This document shows, piece by piece, positions 44,132 through 56,107 of a stretch of DNA of 64,000 nucleotides. The DNA is taken from assembly GCA_963921195.1 (NCBI GenBank), contig OY992538.1, forward strand, positions 80,686,093 to 80,750,092, read 5' to 3'. The notes beneath the pieces are model-generated. The model ran no database searches. It was given only the letters and a program-made list of their open reading frames with translations, and had not been told where the DNA came from. The stretch comes from Pegoplata infirma. Lineage: Eukaryota; Arthropoda; Insecta; Diptera; Anthomyiidae. Position 1 is the first letter of the stretch. Each line of letters opens with the position of its first letter. The position numbers were made by a program, and so were the translations under genes.

Positions 44132-44377
44132 TAATGGCGTTTTCTTTTCTGGCAAAAAATGTGACATTTTGTAACATTTTTTTTATTCTTTGAATTTTTT
44201 GGGTTCTTTTCTAAAAAAAATGCACACTTTCGAAAAAATATAATGTTCTTTTCTAAAAATATTGCCTGCCCTTGATGCAAAAAATGCATATTTTCCACCC
44301 CAAAATCAAATGACGGGGTGAAAAATTGCCCTGGTATTCTCTCATGTAGCAAAACTCAAATTAAGCGCACAAGTAAA

Positions 44378-44471
44378 CTGGTACTGGTGGGGTGCAGAGG
44401 ATGTGTCGTGGCATGTGACGCTGGAGGTCCGGGGTTCAAATCCCGGTGTGTCCAACATATATTTTTTTTTG
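44378..44471 (+). ncRNA. tRNA-like pol III module, forward
   Basis: GGTTCAAATCC (44433-44443) matches the pol III B box; around it CCGGG-GTTCAAAT-CCCGG forms a T-arm-like hairpin. A weak A-box-like TGGTGGGGTGCAGAGG lies at 44385-44400. T run at 44462. No 5' acceptor strand pairs with TGTGTCC, so it is not a functional tRNA. Confidence 0.5.
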
Positions 44472-44649
44472 TTCTGTTTTTTTTTTTTAATTAATTACGT
44501 ATTATTTTTTATTTAATAATGTTTTTTTTTTAATAATTTAATAATTTAAAAAAAAAAAAATTCATATAAAATCGGCTAAATTTGTTTTTTTTTTTGGTAT
44601 TTTTTTTTAAAGTTTAAATAATTAAAAAAAAAATAATTTAAAAGAAAAA

Positions 44650-44745
44650 AAAGAAAAAAAAATATGTGATGGCCATCGCCGGGATTCGAACCTGAGCTGC
44701 CGGCAATATAAGCGAAAAACACATCCATCGAACCAGCAAATCAGG
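44650..44745 (-). ncRNA. tRNA-like pol III module, reverse
   Basis: Minus strand: A-box-like TGGTTCGATGG (44735-44725), B box GGTTCGAATCC (44692-44682), then GCGATGGCCATCACAT and a T run (44662-44652). Shares GGATGTGT and CATATTTTT with the forward module. No complete cloverleaf. Confidence 0.55.
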
Positions 44746-45169
44746 TCAATTTGCGTACAAAACAGCATTTTTTGTGTTCTTTTCTGAGTGAAAAAAATGC
44801 AACATCGTTTCAGGGCCATGTCAACATTTTAAAATTTAACATTTTAACAATGCACAATTTTTTGTTCAGAAAAGAAAACACCATAAGATATTAACAAAAA
44901 TGCAAAAAAGTGAAATTATCCAAAAAATTCGCAATATTTTTTTGCATTACACAAATTTCGCTACATGCTATAATACCCAAGGTCCGTACTTAAAAATAAT
45001 AAAAAGTGATAGTTACATTTTAAAAAAGTTCGCAAGTTATTAAAAAAAAATTTTGAAAAAAGTGGATTTTTCCATAAAAATAAATTTGCAAATATCTCAA
45101 AAACTAAAGCTAACTTTAAAATTTGGTGTGCAGATTCGCAATCTACGTCCCAAAAACTATTAGAAAAGT

Positions 45170-47145
45170 TGCGTCGCAAGTCTGAGCATTTTTTGTGTTC
45201 AGATCTACTCCATATATCGTCCATTCCACCAGACATTTGATGATTTTGGGCATTTTTTGACCGAGGGTCTTCCGATTTTTGTTATTTTTTTCATTCAGAT
45301 ACTCTATGGAGCCAATTTCAAATTTCATCCATCAGATCGAAAATATTCGAAAAACTCGCGATTTTATTCACGATTTTCGTTTCTAAAAAAGTAAAAAAAA
45401 TGCAAAATCTGTGTAACTTTGAGCAGCTGTATTTTCTAAACTACTTATCGCATTTTAACAATCTATAGCGCATACGAATGGTATGTAAGTCTATTTTAAT
45501 ATCTAATAAACTAAAAAAATATTGGTGGTTTAAAAGTGCATTTTATATGCAAATGCAGTTTTGAAGTGCATTTTGCGAAACTTTTACCCCTTTTAATTTT
45601 TTTTTAATTAGCATATTTCGAAAATTTAGAATTTTTGCTACAAAAGAATGTTATCATCACAATGGACCGAGAATGTATGCTATTTTTAATATTTGTTTTT
45701 AAAAAATACTTCCTTAAGTTTCCCTTATAAAAATTTTTATTTTTTAAATTATACCAAAATCATGAAAAAAGACATGTTTTTAAATCGTTATATTTTCAAA
45801 AGTACTAATCGTATCTTATTGTTTTTATTCAAATTAGAAAGGTATTTATGTCCGTTTCTTGTATTTTATGACCGCAAAAATATTGGTTTTTCACAAATGC
45901 ATTTTAAATGCAAATGCAATTTTGAAGTGCATTTTTCAAAACTTTTACCCCTTTGAATTTTTTTTTAATTATCATATTTGAAACGTTTAAAATTTTTACT
46001 ACAAAATAATGTCCTCATAATAATGGACCCACTGAGTGTGCTATTTTTAAAGAAATTTTAAAAATTTCCTTAAAACGAATTTTAATATTTTAAATTAAAC
46101 CAAATAAATCTCAAATTATGTGATTTTTTAAAAAATTCTAAAAAATAGCACACACAGTGGGTCCATTATTAGGAGGACATTATTTTGTAGTAAAAATTGT
46201 AAACTTTTCGAATATGATAATTAAAAAAAAAGTTAAAGGGGTAAAAGTTTTGGAAAATGCACTTTAAAACTGCATTTGCATTTAAAATGAATTTTCGAAA
46301 CACCAAAATTTTTGCGGTCATTATATGCAAAAAATAGACAAAAATACCTTTCCAATGTGCATAAAAGCAATAATATACGATTCGTACTTTTGAAAATATA
46401 ACGGTTTATAAACATGTCTTTTTTCATGATTTTGGTATAATTTAAAAAATTAAATTTTTTATAAGGGAAACTTAAGGAAGTATTTTTTTAAAAAAAATAT
46501 TAAAAATAGCATACATTTTCGGTCCATTGTAATGAAAACATTTTTTTGTAGCAAAAATTCTAAATTTTCCAAATATGCTAATTAAAAAAAAATTAAAAGG
46601 GGTAAAAGTTTCGCAAAATGCACTTCAAAACTGCATTTGCATATAAAATGCACTTTTAAACCACCAATATTTATTTAGTTTATTAAATATTAAAGTAGAC
46701 TTAAATACCATTCGTATGCGCTATAGATTGTTAAAATGCGATAAGTAGTTTAGGAAATACAGCAGCTCAAATTTACACAGTTTTTGCATTTTTTTGACTT
46801 TTTTAAAAACGAAAATCGTGAATAAAGTCGCGAGTTTTTCGAATATTTTCGATCTGTTGGATGAAATTTGAAATTGGCTCCATAGAGAATCTGTATGAAA
46901 AATATAAAAAAAATCGGAAGACCCTCGGTCAGATTTTTTAAAATGTCTCATGGAATGGACAATATATTCATATCTGCTTCAGATATTTTTTGATCCGTAA
47001 ATTGAGTCTATCTGACAATTTTACATATATTAACATATCTGCAAATGTCTGATCATATATGCCATATATGCCAGATAGACTCAATTTACGGATCAAAAAA
47101 TATCTGAAGCAGATATGTGTATATATGGAGTAGATCTGATTATAT
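45170..47145. repeat. About 1.8-kb near-palindrome, centre about 46090
   Basis: Left arm 45170-46080, right arm 46100-46967 continuing at about 47123-47145 after a hairpin insertion. Matching landmarks: CAGATCTACTCCATATAT, CGAGGGTCTTCCGATTTTTG, TGGAGCCAATTTCAAATTTC, AAAATGCACTTCAAAACTGC (inverted). Arms also contain internal direct repeats of GCATTTTATATGCAAATGCA. Short frames in each arm (MKKDMF-x-NRYIFKSTNRIL) are mirror copies and not a gene. A diverged arm recurs at 57695-58045. Confidence 0.85.
46969..47117. repeat. Hairpin with perfect 46-bp arms
   Basis: 46969-47014 (CATATCTGCTTCAGATATTT ... TCTATCTG) is the exact reverse complement of 47072-47117; loop 57 bp. It splits the right arm of the larger palindrome between ATATAT and ATATGGAGTAGATCTG, so it is a younger insertion. 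Confidence 0.93.
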
Positions 47146-47222
47146 CCATTTAGATATGACCCATATATGTTTTTATCAAAAGAGATATGTTTTGATATAA
47201 TTATTTTTTTACACGGGATGTA

Positions 47223-47990
47223 ATACGTAAAAACAAAATTACGTTTATACTCCACTCTTCATATTTAATTTAAATATTTAATTTTACCAATCTGCTATTA
47301 TTATTTTTTTGTTGCATATTTGCGGCCAAATTCATTCCTGTTTGCATACTATCTATATGTACTGTGTCTAAAACAAAACTATACCGAGGCAATAGATGGA
47401 CAACCATCATGTTTTTGACAGCGCGAGTAACACAGCGTAGCAGACAGCAGCAACACAGTTAACAACACCAACACACATACACCTTTGTAATGCTAGCACC
47501 AGGGATTTTTTTAAAGTAGACAGACACAACATTTATTATTTTCTTTTTTCTTAATGGAATTCATGTTGATGACAACAATGAAAAACAGGCAACCAAAAAG
47601 TGTATGAAGATGAAATGAAAAAAATATGCACGAATGTTACTGAAAAATTTACATAAATATCATCATTAACGAAACATCAATAGCAGAGTATGGAATACCT
47701 ACAACGCACAATGGGTTAGGAAATTTATGTGTTTTTATAAAAAAAAAAAACAATTGAGAGTGTTGAATTGGGCTGTGCCAAATCTTTTATAACCACTAAA
47801 ATTAAAAAAAATCAAGTAAACTCCGTGAAAAAAAAAATTTTTGTGAAAAAAATCGGCGATTTTTTTTTTATAAAAATGTGTTTGTACTTATTTAAATACC
47901 ATTCGGTTATCAATTCTGTTCACTTGTTTCAACCAGCAGCCGAATTAAAGCAATTTGTATTTTTAGGTTATGTTAAATGTACCAAAATTT
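47223..47990. other. More complex DNA, no recognisable gene
   Basis: 47330-47760 is less repetitive, with CA-rich stretches (GCAGCAACACAGTTAACAAC). The 108-codon frame at 47768-48094 runs into a dispersed repeat and shows no domain. Could be unique host intergenic DNA. Confidence 0.4.
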
Positions 47991-48180
47991 TCAGGTTCAT
48001 TTGCTTTCATAACTTTTTAACCGCTAAGCCGATTTCACTCAACTGCAATACCAAACAGCTTAGGGCAAGAACAAGTCAATATTTTAATTCTTAAATCTCT
48101 GTTTAACGACAGACAGACGGACATCGCTAGAATTTCTTAAAATCAATCACTGATCAATAATATATATGGGGTATTCCATG
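47991..48180 (-). repeat. Fly dispersed repeat, reverse fragment, plus 'ggggtattccatg' repeat
   Basis: CATAACTTTTTAACCGCTAA, then GACAGACAGACGGACATCGC and ATCACTGATCAATAATATA match the reverse of 10300-10580. At 48168 ATGGGGTATTCCATGTCAAA starts the second family also seen at 15275. Confidence 0.65.
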
Positions 48181-50011
48181 TCAAATCGGACACTTTGAAA
48201 ATTTTTTTTTTTTAGATTTTCCCAATTTGTTTACCGTTTTTAGTACCCTTCGAAAACTCCTTCGTGGTAAATTTTCAGATTTTTTTGATGACCCGTTCAA
48301 GAGATATCGAATTTTTAAAAATTGGTAGTTTGTTCCTTTACTCAAACTTCTTTCATAATGGTCCAAATTTAAAAAAAAAAAAATTTTCAAAATTTTTGTT
48401 TTTTTACGCACTTTAAAAAAAAGTCCCAAAAATTTCTTAAAAGCGCTCTAGTATGCGATTTTTGAGTTTTACAAATTAAATCATATTTTTGAAAATGTTT
48501 GTACTCTTCCATTTTTTGGAAATTTTTTTGTGTAAAACTTCTATCGATTCTACAAATTTTTTGCCCAGGAGGATCGTGCACTTAAAAAAAAAGTTTGTAA
48601 ATTTACAAGTAAAAGGTCTTGTAATTCTATTTTACTAATATTTTTGTCTTTTTACAAAAATTCTTGTATTTTTAATAAAACGAAAACTACAGTTTGCTGT
48701 GTAAATTTACTATTATATGTTGGTAAATTTATTTCACAAATTTTTTAGGTAAATTTACAATAAAATTAATTATTTTACAAATTGAAAAAATATTACAAGG
48801 TGTTTAGTTTTTTTACACAAGAAAACTGTAAATGTACAACAACATTTTATGGTATGGTATTTAGTCTTTCTACCAAAATAATGTTTTATTACAAACAATC
48901 TTTTTTTTAAGATTTTTTAAATAGTTTACAAGGTTTTTAGTTTTTTGACACAAAAAAATGTAATTAAACAAAAAATTTTTATTGAAAAGTACAAAATTCC
49001 GAAGTAATTTTACAAAATTTATTTATTACGAGAGTTTATGTTGTTTAAAAAAATGTAATTATGCAACAATAGGAAAAAGTTTTCTAAGTCCAGATTTTTT
49101 TTTTGCGTTTTGGAGTAAAAAATTTTGTTAAAAATGATTTTTTATAAATAAAAAATTTCATGAAAAAAAAATTTGAAAATTTTTTAATTTCCAGATACAA
49201 ACATTTTTCAACTAGTTGTAAGCTTTAGCAAAAAAAATTGAATATTAACACCATTTTTTGGTAATTTTCTTTTTATACCACAATTTTTATGTATTTTTAC
49301 TATATTACTGTTCTTGTTTTTTTTGTATTTTTACAATTTTTTGGTAATTTTATTAAAATTTTTGTAATTTTTTTAATCTGGCAACTAAAATGTCAATAAA
49401 ATGCTGCCAATTATGAAAAATTATTTTTTTCTTATTTTAACAGGTACTTAAACATTCAATCTACAATATGAAGTTTTTTTTCTAATTTTTTAAAAATATT
49501 TGCGAAAATAATTAAAAAATCGAAAAAAAATTTTGTTTTTTACTAATTTTTCCTGAAAATATCAGAAATTTCTTGTGTAGCCTCCTTCGCAATTCTCATA
49601 TGTTCTACTTAAGAAAAACGAAATGCCGAAAAAAATAAAAAAAGTGCAGTGTTATACTCCAAAAAGTTTGTTAAAAGTGTTCAAGTGAAAAAAAAAAATC
49701 ATTTATGGTTTTTGAAGTGCTACTCCAGCTGCCGAAGAATGAAAAATAAGATGCACCAATGGAAAAAAATAAACCAAATTTTTTGTAAATTTACAAAACA
49801 AATATGAAAATTTAAAAAACAAAATTGTATAGTTACAGAAAAAAGTGGTAAATTTACAAAAATGAATTAGAAAATACAAGAAAACTATTGTAAATTTACA
49901 AATTATTTGGTTAAACTGCAAAAAAATCAAAACGATCAAAATCAAAATCGTTATTAACATCTGTTTCGGATTACAAAACCCATTACTAGTAATGCCAATT
50001 TTTGCTGGGAT
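48181..50011. repeat. CTTGTAAATTTACAAG-type repeat region
   Basis: From 48590 many GTAAATTTACAA, TTACAAGGTGTTTAG and TTTTTTGGTAATTTT motifs; 49780-49930 again. Probably a decayed TA-target MITE family member. The 109-codon reverse frame here is a translation of the repeat. Confidence 0.5.
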
Positions 50012-50608
50012 CTTACAAGGAAGGTCTTTCACAGGGCACCCACCGATTGTCCTGAAACTTGAATATTGGAATTAGGAGAGAAAAATAAGAGCTACCTGTT
50101 TTTTTTTTTAGCTGCCCAATCTCAAATTTAAAAAAGGGTTGCCATCTTATGAAAAAATTAGGGCTTTCGGGAAAATCCGTATAAAAGCCGAACTAGCAAG
50201 AATTTCGCCAAACGAAAAAATACGGGTCTGCTTAATTTTGATAGAGATTATTACATATGATTTTGGCGGTCGTACGTATGTTCCTCTTCGTATAAACTAC
50301 CCCTACGATTTTACATAACATCGAAAATAGGATCTTAACGAAGCCGAAGTTGGAAACGGCCGATACGCCATTGGATAGGTCTTCAAAAACCTTTCGATCT
50401 GTATAAAAAGTTCATGTAGTTTCTTCTGAAGAAATGTAAAAAATCGTAAAAAACGAAAAAAATCCCGTTTTCCCCCTCCCCTTTGACCCGCTAAATGTGA
50501 GACTGGGCAGCTAAGAAAAAACAGGTAACTCTTATTTTCCTCCCCTCTTTCTCATATGCAAGTTTCAGGACAATCGGTGGGTGACCTATGAAAGATCTTC
50601 CTTGTAAG
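50012..50608. repeat. Inverted repeat, about 110-bp arms (second of its kind)
   Basis: CTTACAAGGAAGGTCTTTCA at the left; inverted CTTACAAGGAAGATCTTTCA at the right. Arms contain CACCCACCGATTGTCCTGAA and ACCTGTTTTTTTTTAGCTGC. The loop has GGGAAAATCCGTATAAAAGC, resembling GGGAAAATTTCGATAACTCC in 29616-30205. Confidence 0.85.
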
Positions 50609-50701
50609 TACAATATTTATAAACTCTCCAAAGCCTTCAATAATCCCGGTAACCAGGAGCCAACCCAAAGAGGAAAAGCACTCCCTTCCCCAAATCAATT
50701 A

Positions 50702-51591
50702 CACTCAAAAAAAAAAAACTGTAAAGTTAGCAAAAAAAGCTTGTAAACCTACAAGAAAATTTGCTGATTTTGAACCCACAATTTTTTTGCTAAAGTTAGC
50801 AAAAACGTTTTGCTAAAAATTAGTTAACTGAAATAATTTTTATTTCAACTTAGTTCATACACATTTGGGGACCCCATTGTGTTCGGACCCAATAGGTCCA
50901 GACCCCGATGGGCCTAGACCTAGTTGGGTTCCTTAAAAATCGTCATGGTTTTTGATCCAAAATTTGTGTCCGTTTCGCTCTACCTTGCTTAGTTTTTGAG
51001 ATACGTGATTTTAGGGGATCACTGGGGTCTTGAGAATTAAAAAACTCGATAACTTCAAAAATATTACTCGGAGAGCTTTTGGTTATTTTGCGGTCTTGTT
51101 CTACATGTTGAGAGCTACAAAAATTCTTTTGGACTTTTTGTTGTGTCGGCAATATTTACCGAGATATGAGCATTTTAAAATTTTCGGAAATGCTAACTTT
51201 TTGGATCCAAAGTTAGGTCCCATTAGGGTTCACACATGTGAAGAGGACCCTCGAAAGTATGGAGATTCTAAGAACCAAAAATGCCCTCCATTTTGCTCTA
51301 TCTGGCTTAGTTTCCGAGATAGCGCCATTTTAAGTTTTCCGAAAATAAAAAAAAATTTACCATTTATTTTTGCTAATGTTAGCAAAAAATCTTGTAAAAA
51401 TGTTGTCAACTCAATTTCAAATTTAGCAAAAGAAATTAGTTCAAAGTTTGTTTAAAATTGCTAATGTGCTAAATGAAGTTTACAAGAATTTTTTGCTAAC
51501 ATGCTAATCTCAACTAAAAATTTGCTAAAAGTTAGCTAACTAGCGTTAGCAAAAAAAAATTAGTAAATCTACTAACGTATTTTTTTGAGTG
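50702..51591 (-). mobile_element. TA-target element, copy A (890 bp)
   Basis: Ends CACTCAAAAAAAAAAAACTG and inverted CACTCAAAAAAATACGTTAG, TA both sides (50700-50701, 51592-51593). Near-identical in reverse to copies at 54930 and 56469, including CACATGTGAAGAGGACCC, TTTGCTCTATCTGGCTTAGT and GTTAGCAAAAA motifs. A 141-codon frame spans it and mirrors fragments in the other copies, but I see no known transposase motif. Confidence 0.85.
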
Positions 51592-51741
51592 TATAAAATA
51601 GCCAGAGGGAGGTTGGTTTTGCGATCATATTTAATTAAATATTTTCTTTCCAACGCACACACAAACGACGAAACAAAAATTACTTTTTCTAATCAAAATT
51701 GGACTTCAATATTCGCTTACTCCATGCCATTGTGTAACATT

Positions 51742-54536
51742 TAGGGTGTTCAATTAATCGGGTTTTTCAATTGTTCGATTAAACGATTAATCGAAATTTG
51801 CCATTTTTAAATTATTCGATTAAACGAATAATATTTTAAAATTGTTCGATTAATCGAATAATTACAAATTCAAAAATTTTCGAAATTACAAATTTTTTTT
51901 TCGACAATTTTAGAAAAAATTGGTACTTGAGTAAATAAACAATATTGATTCCAATGTTAACACAAAGCAAAATTTAAGTGTTCTGCTAATTTGTTTGAGA
52001 AAAATAATTTTGGAGATTTGAACAATGTGTAGAATTCAAAAACAATGTTTTTGCCAAATTTATATGGATTACCAATATCACAAAAAAAAAATTTATCTGA
52101 CATTTGGGAAAATCTTAAACAAAAACTTGGAACTTTGACCGATTTTAGCGCGGTCATACAGTTAACCGATTTGGCCCATAATTTGGCAGCGAAAATCCAA
52201 AAAAATTTAAAGTAAGGACCACTCAAGTAGACATGACTGCTTCTTTTTTAATTCCAACGGCCATATACATTTAGTTTGTTTATTGGACTTAAAACTTTTT
52301 AAAAATTATACATTAGAGTGGCCATAGTAGAAATTTTTTTGAAAAGTTAAATTTTTCGCACTGAAAAATGTGAGGTTGGGGATAAAAATAATTATGTATA
52401 TTTAAAAAAAAAATTTTTTTGTTCCAAGTACCTCCGGGTTGAGCCTAAAGTTTGAAAAACGGACTACAAGGGAAAAATATGACTTTTTTTCATTTTCTCA
52501 ATTTTTTTGATATTTTAAGTACAGTTTGAATTCAAATGGTCACTGAATTTTGATTAAGAGTTAATTGTCTATCAAAAAAGGTGTTAAAAATTAAAATCGG
52601 TTGAAAATTAGCCGAGTTATGACAACTTCCCCCGGCAACTAACGTGTGGCAAACCACCTGAACAAGGAATTCGAGCCCCATTTTTGAAATTTATTGAAAT
52701 TATCTACTGTAATTAATTTTTTTTATTCCTCAAGTTCCAATGTACTAAGAAGATACATATTTTTCATATTGCGTTTTGCTAACTTGTTTAAAATAAATGC
52801 TAAAGTGGTCTGAATTTTTCAACACTATTTTCAAATCTCCAATTTTACATTTTTATTTTTTTTGTTAAAGAAATTTTAAAAAATCGGCTATTAGAGTTTA
52901 GGGATTTGCTAAGCACATATAAAGGAATAAAAACCCCAAAAATTGTAGGGTTGATGTAATTTCGGCGGATTTCGGGAAAGTAGTGATTTTTGGCCCTTTT
53001 TTAGCTTTTATTTATTTTTTTTTGGTTTTTTTTACAAACTTCATATGTTTTGGACCGAATTATATCAACACGAGATAGAATACTTCAATTTGCAAAATTA
53101 GGGCGAAATTGACATATAAAAAATTGCCCCTGTTAAGGGTCAAAGGTCAAATTTTAGAAAATTTTTAATTTTTAAACATTAACAGATTTGCTGGGCGGAT
53201 TTTGCTGAATCTACTCGATGTTATCTTAATTGGTCTAAACTATATGGCAAATAATTAAAATTTAAAAATTTAACCCTTAAGTGCTGTTGGGGCCTATAAT
53301 TTTTTTAATTTAATGGAGATAATGTAAGTGTATTTTGTTCAAATGGTCGAATAGGCCCCACCATCACTAAAGGGTTAATATTCTGAATTTAAATAAAAAG
53401 ACATATGTTAAGACCTTTTAAAATGACATCAAGTAGTTTCATATATTTCCACTCAGAAAATCTGTTAATGTTTAAAAATTCAAAATCTTCTAAAATTTGA
53501 CCTTTGACCTTTAGTTGGGGCAATTTTTAATTTCCCATTTTTGCCCTTAATTTGCGAATTGAATTATTCTATCTCTTGTTGATATAATTCGGTCCAAAAC
53601 ATATGAAGTTTGTAAAAAAAACCAAAAAAAAATAAATAAAAGCTAAAAAAGTGCCAAAAATCACTACTTTCCCGAAATCCGCCGAAATTACATCACTGTA
53701 ATAGCCAAACGAAAACAGCAAACCCTACAATTTTTGGGGTTTTTATTCCTTTATATGTGCTTAACAAATCCCTAAACTCCAATAGCCGATTTTTTTAAAT
53801 TTCTTTAACAAAAAAAATAAAAATTTAAAATTGGAGATTTGAAAATAGTGTTGAAAAATTCAGACCACTTTAGCATTTATTTAAAACAAGTTAGCAAAAC
53901 GCAATATGAAAAATATGTATCTTCTTAGTATATTGGAACTTGAGGAATAAAAAAAATTAATTACAGTAGATAATTTCAATAAATTTCAAAAATGGGGTTC
54001 GAATTCCTTGATCAGGTGGTTTGCCACACGTTAGTTGCCGGGGGAAGTTGTCATAACTCGGATAATTTTCAACCGATTTTAATTTTTAACACCTTATTTG
54101 ATAGACAATTAACTCTTAATCAAAATTCAGTGACCATTTGTATTCAAACTGTACTTAAAATATCAAAAAAATTGAGAAAATAAAAAAAAGTCATATTTTT
54201 CCCTTGTAATCTTTTTTTTCAAACTTTAGGCTCAACCCGGAGGTACTCGGAACAAAAAAAATAAATTTTTTAAATATGCATAATTATTTTTATCCCCAAC
54301 CTCACATTTTTCAGTGCGAACACTTATGGATTTAACATTTTAAAATTTTTCTATATAACGCTATGGCCAGTCTATTATACATATTTCCAGAAAAACTATA
54401 TATTATTATTCGATTAATCGACATTAATTCTTCGATTAATCCTTTAATCGAAATTAGCAATTTTAAATTAATCGAACAATTATTCGTCTAAAATTGTTCG
54501 ATTAATCGAACAAGAATTAATCGACTGAACACCCTA
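51742..54536. mobile_element. hAT-like element, TAGGGTGTTCA ends (hosts a palindrome)
   Basis: Ends TAGGGTGTTCAATTAATCGG and inverted TAGGGTGTTCAGTCGATTAA; exact 8-bp duplication GTAACATT (51734-51741, 54537-54544). Ends are packed with ATTCGATTAATCGAA palindromes. Without the nested element at 52314-54374 it is about 725 bp. Non-coding. Confidence 0.88.
52314..54374. mobile_element. 2.06-kb palindromic foldback element nested in hAT
   Basis: Ends TAGAGTGGCCATAGTAG and inverted TAGACTGGCCATAGCG; exact 8-bp duplication TTATACAT (52306-52313, 54375-54382). The two arms (about 1 kb each, centre about 53340) match almost throughout, e.g. CCTCCGGGTTGAGCCTAAAG, GGTGGTTTGCCACACG (inverted) and GATTTCGGGAAAGTAGTGAT. 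No transposase. Confidence 0.9.
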
Positions 54537-54544
54537 GTAACATT

Positions 54545-54929
54545 CACATATTTAAACAAAAATACGCACTTATAAATTTAAATGTTGGTATGTGTGAATA
54601 TCCCGTGAAACAAATACACTAAACAAAATATTTAGACAAAATTTCGTAAAAAAACTGTATCAATAATTTTTGTTATTTTACAAGTTTTTTTTTGTAGTCC
54701 AAAATTACAAAAGACAAATGTAAATTTACACATTTTTTTAGCTATGACTCTTCAAAAATACATTGCAAAAGAATTTAGAAAACATATTTTTACAAAATTT
54801 TAAAAAACAAAAAAAAAATATTTTTTTTGCATTTTCATATGGAAAAAAATAGCAAAATTAAAAAAATAATAATATTAAAAATAGAAGACCTTTGTGTTCC
54901 ATGAAAATGATGGCTGATTTTGTTTGACA
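54545..54929. other. AT-rich spacer
   Basis: No feature recognised. Confidence 0.4.
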
Positions 54930-55110
54930 CACTCAAAATAATACATTAGTAGATTTACAAATTTTTTTTGCTAATGCTAGTAAGCTAACCTTTAGCAAAT
55001 TTTTAGTTGAAATTAGCATGTTAGCAATTTTAAACAAAATTTGAACAATTTTTTTTTGCTAAATTTTAAATTGAGTTGACCAAATTTTTACAAGCTTTTT
55101 TGCTAATATT

Positions 55111-56107
55111 ATATATATATATATTATGTCCTGTGGTTCCTATTCGGAACAAAGGGCCACAACGAATTTATTCCATTAGGTCCGGTTTGTTGCGATTCGT
55201 TTTATCTCTCCCCACCTTAGATCGATACGTCTTACTTCGATGTTTAGTTGTCGACGCCAGGTGTGGGATGGTCTGCCTACTCTTCTTGGTCTACCCTGTG
55301 GGTTCCAGTCAATGGCGATTTTGGCTGTGTCACCTGGGGGCCTACGCAGCGTATGACCAATCCAGCGCCATTTACGATTTAGAATGTCAATGTGAATTGG
55401 CCGCTGGTTCGTTTGTCTCCAAAGATCAATATTCGATATTGTGTTCGGCCAGAAAACCTTCACAATTCTTCGAAGACATCGATTAACAAACACTTGTAAG
55501 GTGTTTATATCGTGTTCTGTTGTATTCCAAGTTTCACATGCATAAAGGAGCACAGACTTGACACAAGAGTTAAAGATGCGGATCTTCGTGTTTTTGGATA
55601 TGGCTGAAGATTTCCATACTGATCGTAGGGTACCAAATGCTTGGTTGGCTCTTGAGATTCGGTACGTAACATCATTGCTAGAACCACCTGTGTTTGTTAA
55701 GATGCTGCCTAGGTAACAAAATGATGTGACTTCCTCCAGATCAGTATTTCCTATACGAAATTTGTTGGTGTTTGCTGTATTACATCGCATTACCTTACTT
55801 TTGCCTGTGTTTATTCTTAAGCCAGCCTTTGCAGCTTCGGTTTCGATGCAGTTAAGTTTAGCTTTCATATCTTAATAGCTGTGCGAAAGGAGACATAGTA
55901 TATCATCTGCATACTCTAGGCTCTCTAGTTGTTGGTTGAGACCCCAGTTGATACCTCTGTTTGCTTCAGTAGCATTACGGACTATAACATCTAAAACGAT
56001 GTTAAACAACAAGGGTGACAGTACACAACCCTGGCGGACACCAGATACGACATCGAAACAGCTACTCAGAGCATTATTGTGGACAACACGACATTTAACA
56101 TTAATAT
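55111..56107 (-). mobile_element. 5'-truncated RTE-clade retrotransposon
   Basis: Flanked by an exact 7-bp duplication TAATATT (55104-55110, 56108-56114). The 3' end on the minus strand is an (AT)n run, matching the short simple-repeat tails of RTE elements. 997 bp remain of an element normally over 3 kb. The uninterrupted target is present in copy C (GCTAATATTAGCAAA, about 56677). Confidence 0.88.
55176..56102 (-). pseudogene. RTE reverse-transcriptase C-terminal part with one stop
   Basis: Minus-strand translation starts within the palm: CRVVHNNALSSCFDVVSG, VRQGCVLSPLLFNIV, then LEYADDILCLL (catalytic aspartates kept), SHSY-stop-DMKAKLNCIE. From 55868 it is open for 230 codons to 55176, including TGKSKVMRCN, FCYLGSILT, LLYACETWN, CLRRI and NRKWRWIGHTLRR, the last being characteristic of RTE proteins. 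The in-frame TAA at 55872-55874 may be a C-to-T change of a Gln codon. The N-terminal endonuclease and first RT motifs are missing because of 5' truncation. Family call is secure; function is lost. Confidence 0.9.

Larger units (their letters stand above)
44132..44890. mobile_element. Inverted-repeat unit with two convergent tRNA-like modules
   Basis: Left CTAATGGCGTTTTCTTTTCT, right inverted CTTATGGTGTTTTCTTTTCT; GTTCTTTTCT motifs recur inside both halves. At the inner end of each arm is a tRNA-like block ending in a T run, the two facing each other across about 180 bp of A/T-rich DNA. No target duplication recognised; unit edges are approximate. Confidence 0.5.

Noticed and set aside
44378..44745. 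Two functional tRNA genes
   Set aside because: B boxes are good, but no acceptor stem pairs and no anticodon arm can be drawn in either; they are tRNA-like only.
45693..46427. Mirror-image small proteins MKKDMF... on both strands
   Set aside because: They are the two arms of a palindrome read in opposite directions; composition is AT-driven and no family is recognised.
47768..48094. 108-codon frame as a host gene
   Set aside because: Its second half lies in a dispersed repeat and the first half is poly-A/T driven.
51030..51455. 141-codon possible transposase of the TA-target element
   Set aside because: No DDE/D or helix-turn-helix motif is visible and the other copies carry only broken fragments of it; left as unassigned.
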